This document shows, piece after piece, positions 38,588-45,434 of a stretch of 64,000 nucleotides of DNA. This DNA is from a bacterium (GTDB lineage Bacteria; Cyanobacteriota; Vampirovibrionia; Obscuribacterales; Obscuribacteraceae). The notes under the pieces are model-generated. The model searched no databases. It was not told the origin of the DNA and saw nothing but the letters and a program-made list of their open reading frames with translations. The translations under genes were made by a program, and so were the position numbers. Numbering within the stretch: the first letter of the stretch is position 1; every line of letters begins with the position of its first letter. The stretch covers positions 134,216-198,215 of the forward strand of contig WGMS01000022.1 in assembly GCA_016124935.1 (NCBI GenBank), written 5' to 3'.

Positions 38588-38693
38588 CTGGCTTTCTATT
38601 ATTGTTGGACTTTGCCAAAACCCCCTTCACAGGACAAGTTTTATTAATCTTTTGAACGATCCTCCCATAAGGTTTTCATGGGGTTCTCGGGGA

Positions 38694-38715
38694 CTTCTTT
38701 CTACATAGAAAGAAG
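38694..38715 (-). other. Perfect inverted repeat just after tRNA-Tyr
   Basis: CTTCTTTCTA (38694-38703) and its complement (38706-38715) form a 10-base stem with a 2-base centre, starting three bases from the 3' end of tRNA-Tyr. No T run follows on the minus strand, so it may be an RNA processing or tRNA 3'-maturation signal instead of a terminator. It lies in the 130-base spacer before tRNA-Thr(GGT). Confidence 0.5.
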
Positions 38716-38717
38716 AT

Positions 38718-38800
38718 TGGGCGGAGCTGGATTCGAACCAGCGTAAGCTTACGCTAACGAGTTTACAGCCCGTCTCCTTTAACCACTCGGACATCCGCCC
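38718..38800 (-). tRNA. tRNA-Tyr (GTA)
   Basis: A class II tRNA. Acceptor GGGCGGA pairs with TCCGCCC, the anticodon loop CTGTAAA gives anticodon GTA, and the long variable arm (TAGCGTAAGCTTACGCT region) is typical of bacterial tRNA-Tyr. The T loop is TTCGAAT. CCA is not encoded. It is separated by 6 bases from the upstream tRNA-Thr(TGT). Confidence 0.95.
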
Positions 38801-38806
38801 CTAAAA

Positions 38807-38878
38807 AGCCGGTGATGGGATTCGAACCCGCAACCTACGGTTTACAAAACCGTTGCTCTACCATTGAGCTACACCGGC
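38807..38878 (-). tRNA. tRNA-Thr (TGT)
   Basis: Acceptor GCCGGTG pairs with CACCGGC, the anticodon stem ACGGT/ACCGT encloses TTTGTAA (anticodon TGT), and the D arm GCTCAATGGTAGAGC is standard. The T stem has one mismatch (C-A). CCA is not encoded. It is the first transcribed gene of the tRNA-tuf operon, 34 bases after the promoter -10 box. Confidence 0.95.
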
Positions 38879-38911
38879 TGATCTTTGTGTGATCATAAGC
38901 CGTAACCGGTG

Positions 38912-38941
38912 ATTCTACCTGTCTTACTGGAAGAGTGTCAA
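38912..38941 (-). promoter_or_regulatory. Sigma-70 promoter of the tRNA-tuf operon
   Basis: On the minus strand TTGACA (38941-38936), a perfect -35, and TAGAAT (38917-38912), five of six for -10, are 18 bases apart. The start would fall about 25 bases before tRNA-Thr(TGT). An inverted pair CCTGTCT/AGACAGG brackets the -35 box, and a 13-base direct repeat (CCAGTAAGACAGG on this strand) lies in the spacer and again at 39000-39012 over the rlmB stop codon. Confidence 0.78.
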
Positions 38942-39005
38942 ATACCAGACAGGCTTATTTCGCCGCCTGTTCACGTTCGTACATAATTAGGACAAAAACC
39001 CTGTC

Positions 39006-39917
39006 TTACTGGTGATTCTGACGGACTATTTCATATAGACCAATGCCAAGGGCCACCGACACATTCAGGGACTCTGTCTTGCCAAGGGATGGTATGGAGC
39101 CCAACAGGTCGCAGTTCTCCGAAACCAGCCTGCTCATGCCTTTTCCCTCGCTGCCCACCACAAGAACCAGAGGACACTTCAGATCCATCCTATATATAGG
39201 TTCTCTTGCGGCGGGGCTCATACCCAGGACCCAGAAACCTAGTTCTTTCAGCCGGTTTAGAGAGCGGACCATATTGGTGACCCGCACAATCGGAATGTGG
39301 GCAATGGCTCCGGCGCTGGTTTTGGCTACTGAACCCGTAACCGAAGCGGCACGTCTTTCGGGAATGACCACCGCTTGCGCCCCTTCTGCTTCGGCGGTTC
39401 TGATAATAGCGCCGAGGTTGCGCGGGTCTTCCACTCCGTCCACAGCTACTATGGTGTAGCCGCTCAAATCTGCTCCCCGGGCTACCGCTTCTGATTTCGC
39501 CGTTTCGATTATCTCTTCGAGGTCTTCGAGACTGAGCATCTCCACCGGGCTGAGGCTGGCTATTACGCCCTGGTGATTGCCGGCGGTAAGGCTGTCCAGT
39601 TTTTCTCTGTTTACCGGATGCACCTGAACTTTTAACTTGTTGGCTATCTGCTGGATCTCTTTCAGGCGTGGGTCCTGACCGGCCGAATTCAACAGAAAGA
39701 GTTTGTTGATAGAGCTCTTATCCGCTTTCAGTTCATTCTCCAGATAGCTTAATACGGTATTGCGGCCGTATATCAAGCCATCGTCTTGATTCTCCGAGCT
39801 TTCGGGGCTGTCCTGACTGTCCTGATTGCCCGGAAGCTCTCTGGCTCGAACGTCCTGGGTTCGATTCTGATCCTTTTTTTGGTAGTATGGCTTGCGGCCG
39901 TGCTTCTGGTCTCTCAT
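39006..39917 (-). CDS. rlmB: 23S rRNA (guanosine-2'-O-)-methyltransferase, SpoU/TrmH family
   Basis: 303 residues. A disordered Gln/Asp/Ser N-terminus (1-45) precedes the L30e-like substrate domain (LIYGRNTVLSYLENE, HQGVIASLSPV). The SPOUT catalytic domain has VEDPRNLGAIIRTAEAEGAQ (motif 1, catalytic Arg), LVVGSEGKGM (motif 2) and IPSLGKTESLNVSVALGIGL (motif 3). These knotted enzymes methylate ribose in rRNA using SAM. The symbol rlmB follows the best-known member; TrmH-family assignment is certain, the exact nucleotide is not. It ends just upstream of the tRNA-tuf promoter. Confidence 0.9.
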   Translation of the reverse strand: MRDQKHGRKPYYQKKDQNRTQDVRARELPGNQDSQDSPESSENQDDGLIYGRNTVLSYLENELKADKSSINKLFLLNSAGQDPRLKEIQQIANKLKVQVHPVNREKLDSLTAGNHQGVIASLSPVEMLSLEDLEEIIETAKSEAVARGADLSGYTIVAVDGVEDPRNLGAIIRTAEAEGAQAVVIPERRAASVTGSVAKTSAGAIAHIPIVRVTNMVRSLNRLKELGFWVLGMSPAAREPIYRMDLKCPLVLVVGSEGKGMSRLVSENCDLLGSIPSLGKTESLNVSVALGIGLYEIVRQNHQ

Positions 39918-40039
39918 GCCCCTGACCTGTCATGCTCTAGTTGAATGGGCAAAATACCATGGACTTCGACGGAAAAGAACGTTATTAATGGATCTGAAGA
40001 AAGTTTCCGTGTCATTCAACAGGCGGTCAGGTCAGAACT

Positions 40040-40261
40040 ATGCTCTTTGACGTTTTATTTTTCGGCTTCCCTCTTGTGATAGCCTTTTGCCTGGCTGCTC
40101 ATGCGGTCCGGGAATCTGACCCACGCTTCTGGCTGCCGACGGTATCTACCGGAGCCTACTGTCTCTTCTACCTGGTCGGTGGACGAGAAGTATTACTATA
40201 TCTATGTATGGGACTATTGATGGGCGGTGGTTTGCTTAATTCGGGCGGTCTGGCCGGTTGA
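40040..40261 (+). CDS. Small hydrophobic protein
   Basis: 73 residues with two or three hydrophobic segments (FDVLFFGFPLVIAFCLAAHA, then STGAYCLFYLVGG and VLLYLCMGLLMGGGLL). No family recognised. A weak GGTCAG precedes the ATG. It is divergent from rlmB and converges on the small HTH gene with seven bases between stops. Coding is plausible because of the clean membrane pattern but not proven. Confidence 0.5.
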   Translation: MLFDVLFFGFPLVIAFCLAAHAVRESDPRFWLPTVSTGAYCLFYLVGGREVLLYLCMGLLMGGGLLNSGGLAG

Positions 40262-40268
40262 ATTGAGA

Positions 40269-40526
40269 CTATTGAGTTCTGGCTTTTTTGCCCTTCTTGC
40301 CGGTTGTATCGGTAGAATGCCTGTTCTGCTGAGCTTCCGCCAGAGAACGCATGTTTATGCCGTGCTTCTTCAGCCATCTCGAAATGGTATTGGGATCGCA
40401 CCACTGACCTTCTTCTTCGCGATAAAGCCTGGCAATCTCTACCGTGCTCAGCTTCTGCTTCACATATTTGTCGGTGAGCCATTCTTTGTCCTGGTAAAGT
40501 GTTTCCTTTCTCAAGCTTTTTCCCAC
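40269..40526 (-). CDS. Small HTH DNA-binding protein
   Basis: 85 residues from a GTG at 40526. The segment WLTDKYVKQKLSTVEIARLY followed by CDPNTISRWLKKHGINMRSL is a helix-turn-helix of the Hin/sigma-like type, often found beside HNH endonucleases or phage genes. Here it stands alone with a basic tail (TTGKKGKKARTQ). It probably binds DNA; the target is unknown. It is convergent with the small hydrophobic protein gene and divergent from selA. Confidence 0.65.
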   Translation of the reverse strand: MGKSLRKETLYQDKEWLTDKYVKQKLSTVEIARLYREEEGQWCDPNTISRWLKKHGINMRSLAEAQQNRHSTDTTGKKGKKARTQ

Positions 40527-40731
40527 TGTCTTTATTTTCCTCGATTAATCAGCTAATTGAATTTCGACTAGCTCTTATACTACATATTCTAATTGTTATT
40601 GTTGATCCCTCTCGTGACAACCCCCGGACGGGTAAATTTAAGATCCAAATTGGGAATTTAACGATTAGATAGCCTGGAGCGTACCGGGTCATATCGAACG
40701 AGACGGAAGATACTGGGGATAAATTTGAAAA

Positions 40732-42165
40732 ATGTCCGATAAGTCGAAAGCAAAAGGGGTGTCTGTCAAGATGCCTCGGCTCCCGCAAGTAGATAAGATC
40801 CTGCGTGAGCCTTCTTTAGAACTCTTGAGCGAGACCGTAGATCGGCGTTACCTTGCCCAGATGGTTCGAGATGAGCTGGATCTGCTACGGCTGGAATTCA
40901 GGCAGTCCGGCGATTCGGGCAGTTCGGAGGACATAGATGAAGCTTCGATTGCCGAGCGGGTCGAGAGCCGCGTCCGGGATTTTCAAGCTTCCGGATTGAG
41001 GCGAGTGATAAACGGAACCGGGGTTATTCTCAACACCAACCTGGGTCGAGCCCCCCTTCCCTTGCCTGTTCTGACCGATATGCTCGATGTGGGTCAGGGT
41101 TATTCCAGTCTCGAAATCGATGTGGAGTCGGGCCGGCGCGGAGAGAGAACGAAAAAGATAAGCAGATTGCTGCGCCTGCTCACCGGCTGTGAGGCGGCCA
41201 TAGTAGTTAATAATAATGCTTCTGCGGTGATGCTAACGGTGGCGGCGCTGGCGCCGGGCAAAGAGGTGGTGGTATCTCGGTCGGAACTGGTCGAGATTGG
41301 CGGTAGCTTTCGCCTGCCTGACGTGATTCTCTCCGCCGGCGGTATCCTCAAAGAGGTGGGTACCACCAATAAGACAAGGTCCGCGGATTTTGAGCGCGCC
41401 ACGGGTGACAATACCGGCTTTTATCTTCGCTGTCATCGCTCCAATTTCGAGATCCGGGGCTTCACCGAAGACGCTTCCATGGAAGAGCTGGTGAAAATTG
41501 CAGCGAGCAAAAAGATTCCCCTGGTGGAGGACCTGGGCTCCGGTGCATTTTTCGACATATCCGCTTTCGGCTTGAAAAAAGAGCAGACAGTGAAAGAGGT
41601 GATCGAATCCGGCGTCAATGTTGTCACCTTTTCAGGAGATAAGCTTCTGGGCGGTCCCCAGGCTGGAATCATCGCCGGTGATGCCGAGCTTGTCGGTAAA
41701 ATCAGAAAGAATCCTATGTACAGAGCTTTGCGAGCCGACAAGCTGATCTTGAGCCTGATAGAGAATACTCTCTCTTTATATCTGGCTCCCGCTGAGGTTA
41801 TGGTTTCCAGTCTGCCGGTTCTGGCACTGTCTGCGGTGCCGGCTGTTGAAATAAGACGAAAGGTTGAGGAATTTCTCGAGGGAATCGATCATCAGGTCAA
41901 AGCCGCATTCTCTCTGGAAGTCGTTGAGACCCGATCTACTCTGGGGGGTGGCAGTCTGCCGGGCGAGACCCAGGAGAGTTTCGGGCTTGCTTTGAGAGCT
42001 GCTTCCGTATCGGCCGGCAAGTTGGCCACTCTATTGAGGGCTCATAAGCCTCCAGTGGTGCCGGTGGTGCAGAATGATACGGTGATCATCGATTTCAGAA
42101 CAATTTTAGAGCGCGACCTCGAACCGCTAGCCGGGGCGATATCTGAGCTGATTGGAAAGATTTGA
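40732..42165 (+). CDS. selA: L-seryl-tRNA(Sec) selenium transferase
   Basis: 477 residues, normal length. SelA converts Ser-tRNA(Sec) to Sec-tRNA(Sec) with selenophosphate and PLP. Seen: RRVINGTGVILNTNLGRAPL, the phosphate-binding VVNNNASAVMLT, EDLGSGAFFD, and the PLP Lys in FSGDKLLGGPQAGIIAG. The C-terminal domain has LGGGSLPGE. No selB, selC or selD lies in the window, so the pathway is either elsewhere or incomplete. The gene stands alone between the HTH gene and a small membrane protein gene. Confidence 0.96.
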   Translation: MSDKSKAKGVSVKMPRLPQVDKILREPSLELLSETVDRRYLAQMVRDELDLLRLEFRQSGDSGSSEDIDEASIAERVESRVRDFQASGLRRVINGTGVILNTNLGRAPLPLPVLTDMLDVGQGYSSLEIDVESGRRGERTKKISRLLRLLTGCEAAIVVNNNASAVMLTVAALAPGKEVVVSRSELVEIGGSFRLPDVILSAGGILKEVGTTNKTRSADFERATGDNTGFYLRCHRSNFEIRGFTEDASMEELVKIAASKKIPLVEDLGSGAFFDISAFGLKKEQTVKEVIESGVNVVTFSGDKLLGGPQAGIIAGDAELVGKIRKNPMYRALRADKLILSLIENTLSLYLAPAEVMVSSLPVLALSAVPAVEIRRKVEEFLEGIDHQVKAAFSLEVVETRSTLGGGSLPGETQESFGLALRAASVSAGKLATLLRAHKPPVVPVVQNDTVIIDFRTILERDLEPLAGAISELIGKI

Positions 42166-42243
42166 CATCATCAGCCCGGCTAGACTATCCAAGAGGATAT
42201 AATCGAACGTCTTGAGTACCAGTTCCTGTTGGGGATCTCAAAT

Positions 42244-42507
42244 ATGGACCGAGAATTGGAAGAAAAGTTCAACGAAATCAGTCAGAAAATCGAAGATCAG
42301 TTTCGGTTCACCAGAAATGTGATCGTGCTCTGCACCCTTACCATCATCGGTGTCTTGATATTTGCTTTCACCACAACGATGGATAGCTTGCCTGACCGCA
42401 TGGTTCTGCACTATATGTCCAACCTGGATAAGATCGTGGCAGAATGGAAAGCTTGCGAGAATGTTCAGCAGCATCGCCGTAAGAGCATTACCGGGGTCAG
42501 CGAGTAA
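42244..42507 (+). CDS. Small one-helix membrane protein
   Basis: 87 residues from ATG 42244, which has GGGGA eight bases upstream; a TTG at 42229 is also in frame. An N-terminal amphipathic helix (ELEEKFNEISQKIEDQF) precedes one TM segment (NVIVLCTLTIIGVLIFAFTT), and a short charged C-terminus follows. Family not recognised. It is convergent with the 796-aa coiled-coil protein gene, with stops seven bases apart. Confidence 0.6.
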   Translation: MDRELEEKFNEISQKIEDQFRFTRNVIVLCTLTIIGVLIFAFTTTMDSLPDRMVLHYMSNLDKIVAEWKACENVQQHRRKSITGVSE

Positions 42508-42514
42508 GCCGGTC

Positions 42515-44902
42515 CTATTTGTTCAATAGAGCCTGACGGCGTTTGACTTCGGCTTCAACTTCGTCGGGCGAAATGTTATTGACTTGCATGGGACCAGCGC
42601 AGATTTCCCGCCAGGGAGCGCCGGCCAGAGCTTGTCTGACAATAACCTCGAAAACCTGGGTGCGAACGCCGTTGCTATAGATTCCTTGACTGCCAGGCAG
42701 GGATGGTGTGGTAGGTGTTGAACTGGGAACCGCTTGCTTGGAAGGCTCCGGCAGAGGAGTGGTAGGCGGAGAGGATGGTGCCGGTATCTGGTTGATCGGC
42801 TGTGTTGGTGTCGCTGGTGGTGCTGGAGCCACCGGCTTCGACATGTTCTTGAAGGTCTCCATCTGCTGTTGTAGAGGGTTTCGGCTTGGCGAATTGTCCA
42901 GTAGTGGTGTTTTCGGCTCGGAAGTGTCGAAGAAGCTGCTTGCGGTTTTCGGCTTTGGTTCTTCCGGTTTCTGCACAGCTTTCTGTGCCGCTTCCCGGGC
43001 CGATACCTCGGCGGCCTGCATGGTGGAGGTCAGCTGCTTCTGCAGGTCTCCCACCGTATCGGTAAACTGCTCCTGCAATTCGTCCAGCTGCGCTTTGAGC
43101 ATGGAGATTTCCGATTGTTTTTGATTGAGCTCCGAATCTTTGTTGTGGAGCTCTTCTTCTCTCAGCTTAATTGCTTCGACCATTTCGTCGTACTGGGTGT
43201 TGAATTCATCCAGTCGGCTCTTCATGGTGTTGTGAATCTCTTCCAGCTCTTGCTCTTTCGAGTCGAGCAGTTTCGTGTATTCCGATTCACGTTCTTCAAG
43301 GCGTTTGTTGAGTTCTTCTTCGCGGGCATCGACCTTCTGTCTTAGCTCTTCGTTGGAGCGTTTGAGCTCCTCGAGCTGACTGGCAAGTTCTTCGCTCAAG
43401 GCCAGAGTTTCGCCGCCTGCTCCAATCGAATCTCTCAGAGAAACTCCGCGAATGACACTGGGAGGCGCTTCTGCAGCCTGAATCGCTTCGTAGGCTGCTC
43501 TGAACAGGTCTCCGGGCAGGCGCTGGGTTCCCAGGCTATCTACAAGGCGGCGTAATAAATCGGCCGGGTGCTCATCCGGATAGACGGCCATATAAGCACA
43601 TTTGAAGGTCCAGGGGTCAATCTGTCCATTGGCGAGCTGATCGGCAAGGGCTGTAACCAGTTCATCCGGTGTCAATCGTTTCTCTTGCTCAATCTCCGCT
43701 TTCTCTTCCAGGACTTGCACGAGCTGATCTATAGAAGGCACCAGCTCTCCCACTGCCTTCATCGGCTCCAGGGCTGCCGAGAGCGACTCCATTAGCGTAT
43801 TGAGGTTGAGACCGAGCTCGAAGAAAGTCTGGTTTTGCAGAGTGTCCTTGAATTGACTAAAGCTTTCGGATTGCTGATGACTGGCTTGTTGCAGAGAAGA
43901 CATGTTCATTGCGCAGACGCCCAGGGCTTCGTCTATGCTCTTTAGCAAGTCCACGGCTTCTTTCTGGCGTTTTTCCGTTTCTGTCCAGTATTCCTCCGGC
44001 ACCGATGCGGTCGGGCCTGCCATGCTGAGCTCCGCTCCGGTGGTCATTGCGGCGGTCGTGATCGGACTGGGCAGCTCGAATTCATCGACCGGTTCCATCG
44101 AGATAGACCTGGGCTCTTCCTTGACCGGAGGCTCTTCTTCGAGCGGTTCTATGATCTCAGCCGGCTGTATCGCTTCGGTTTCTTCCTCTTCCGGGGTGCT
44201 GTCCGGCTCAGGAGGCTCGACTTCGGTGCTTTCCTGCTTCTCTTCCGGATCTTGCTCCTCCCCCATGTTGGTATACTGTCTCGCCGGTCTTCGGCGCTTC
44301 CTTCTTGGCTTTACCTCTTCTCCTTCTTCTTGTTCTTTGATGAGAGGCTCTTCGATCTTGACCGGCAAATCCACAGGCGCTTCTTCGGTTTCCAGTGCTT
44401 GAGCTACCGAATGGGCGGCGATTTCTGCTGCATCGGCATCGAGGGCGGGGGTGAATGGACTAACCGGCGCAGACAGCTCTGATTGAGGTAATTGAGGTGG
44501 TTCGACCGGAGCCGTCGGGAATGGCGGCGCCGGTGGTTCCGGGACTGAACTTACAGGTGTGTTGACTGGGTCGGAGGTGTGTTGACTGGTCCAGGGCTCT
44601 GGAAGAGAGTTGAACATGGACAATCCGGGCGGTGGTTCGGGGTCTGGTAAAGGCGGCGCCGGTGGCGCAGAGGGCACAAAAGGCTCGGGTGCAGTCGGCT
44701 CTGGCGGCTGCTCTTCTGTTGTTTCGACGGAGTCAAGTTCGAAGGCGGCTTTTGAGGATGGAACAGCATTATCCGCGCCCTCGTGAGAGTACGGATCCGG
44801 AGGCAAAGCCTGCTTAGCCAGAGATCTTAATCTCCGGGAAAGACTGGAATCGGTCCTTTCGGACTTCTTTGAGGTTCCCTCATCCTGTTGGTTACCAGCC
44901 AT
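42515..44902 (-). CDS. Pro-rich / coiled-coil scaffold-like protein
   Basis: 795 residues from ATG 44902 (AAAGGA eight bases upstream). Residues 1-290 are disordered and rich in Pro, Glu, Ser and Ala, with a basic patch (KPRRKRRRPARQ) near 205. Residues about 310-400 are helical (RQKEAVDLLKSIDEALGVCA). Residues 415-490 form a compact helical block (PDELVTALADQLANGQIDPW, YMAVYPDEHPADLLRRLVDS). Residues 505-630 are a long coiled coil (EELASQLEELKRSNEELRQK). A Pro/Thr-rich linker leads to a conserved-looking end (FEVIVRQALAGAPWREICAG). No TM or signal peptide. It shares the 44903-45434 intergenic region with the divergent ATPase operon and may be its scaffold; that link is inference. Confidence 0.8.
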   Translation of the reverse strand: MAGNQQDEGTSKKSERTDSSLSRRLRSLAKQALPPDPYSHEGADNAVPSSKAAFELDSVETTEEQPPEPTAPEPFVPSAPPAPPLPDPEPPPGLSMFNSLPEPWTSQHTSDPVNTPVSSVPEPPAPPFPTAPVEPPQLPQSELSAPVSPFTPALDADAAEIAAHSVAQALETEEAPVDLPVKIEEPLIKEQEEGEEVKPRRKRRRPARQYTNMGEEQDPEEKQESTEVEPPEPDSTPEEEETEAIQPAEIIEPLEEEPPVKEEPRSISMEPVDEFELPSPITTAAMTTGAELSMAGPTASVPEEYWTETEKRQKEAVDLLKSIDEALGVCAMNMSSLQQASHQQSESFSQFKDTLQNQTFFELGLNLNTLMESLSAALEPMKAVGELVPSIDQLVQVLEEKAEIEQEKRLTPDELVTALADQLANGQIDPWTFKCAYMAVYPDEHPADLLRRLVDSLGTQRLPGDLFRAAYEAIQAAEAPPSVIRGVSLRDSIGAGGETLALSEELASQLEELKRSNEELRQKVDAREEELNKRLEERESEYTKLLDSKEQELEEIHNTMKSRLDEFNTQYDEMVEAIKLREEELHNKDSELNQKQSEISMLKAQLDELQEQFTDTVGDLQKQLTSTMQAAEVSAREAAQKAVQKPEEPKPKTASSFFDTSEPKTPLLDNSPSRNPLQQQMETFKNMSKPVAPAPPATPTQPINQIPAPSSPPTTPLPEPSKQAVPSSTPTTPSLPGSQGIYSNGVRTQVFEVIVRQALAGAPWREICAGPMQVNNISPDEVEAEVKRRQALLNK

Positions 44903-45434
44903 CAAGATAATCCTTTGTTATTGCTTTCCTAACGCCGTCTCCAGGGTAAATTACCCGGCCATTCGCCTTGTGCTCGACTCTATCCAGCCCTGGATGCCAT
45001 ATGTTAAATGTACCCGCAATCGCTTAAATACCTTCATTCAGACCACTAACTGCTTATATAGGTCATCAATTTCCGATAAATAAGCTGTTCTTTTCGTTAT
45101 CGAGCTTCATTTTAGATGGATTGACAACTCTTCAAGCATTGTCGGGAAAACTTTGAAACAGTTCGAATAAACGCAGTCGGCGGACGGTTCTTGACAAGCG
45201 ATGTTTCTATATATACTATTACATGAAGGCTATATTCAGTCTTTCCGAGCGATCGAAAGAACATCAGCACGCAGAAGCGCGGTCCATTTACTAACCTTTC
45301 ATTAGAGAACAAATCGAAATTCAGCTGATCAAGAGAGTCTGGCCGCTTCCGACCCGCCGGTTGTCATAAGGTTAAACACCGGAAACTGGGTACATTGTTA
45401 CTACAGAGCTATTTTCGAGAACTGGTACAAGAAA
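44903..45434. other. 532-base divergent intergenic region
   Basis: No gene is visible. It separates the coiled-coil gene (minus) from the ATPase operon (plus). It contains a strong plus-strand promoter (45191-45219), a second TTGACA at 45121-45126 without a clear -10, and a short palindrome (CTTTC...GAAAG) near 45240-45258. About 215 bases separate the promoter from the first start codon, leaving a long untranslated leader. Confidence 0.55.
45191..45219 (+). promoter_or_regulatory. Sigma-70 promoter upstream of ATPase operon
   Basis: A perfect TTGACA (45191-45196) is followed after 17 bases by TACTAT (45214-45219), or after 15 bases by TATACT (45212-45217). The surrounding bases are AT rich (TTTCTATATATACTATTAC). 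It points toward the 1489-aa protein gene. Confidence 0.7.

Noticed and set aside
42162..42203. TTGACA and TATAAT before the small membrane protein gene
   Set aside because: The two boxes are 30 bases apart, too far to form one promoter.
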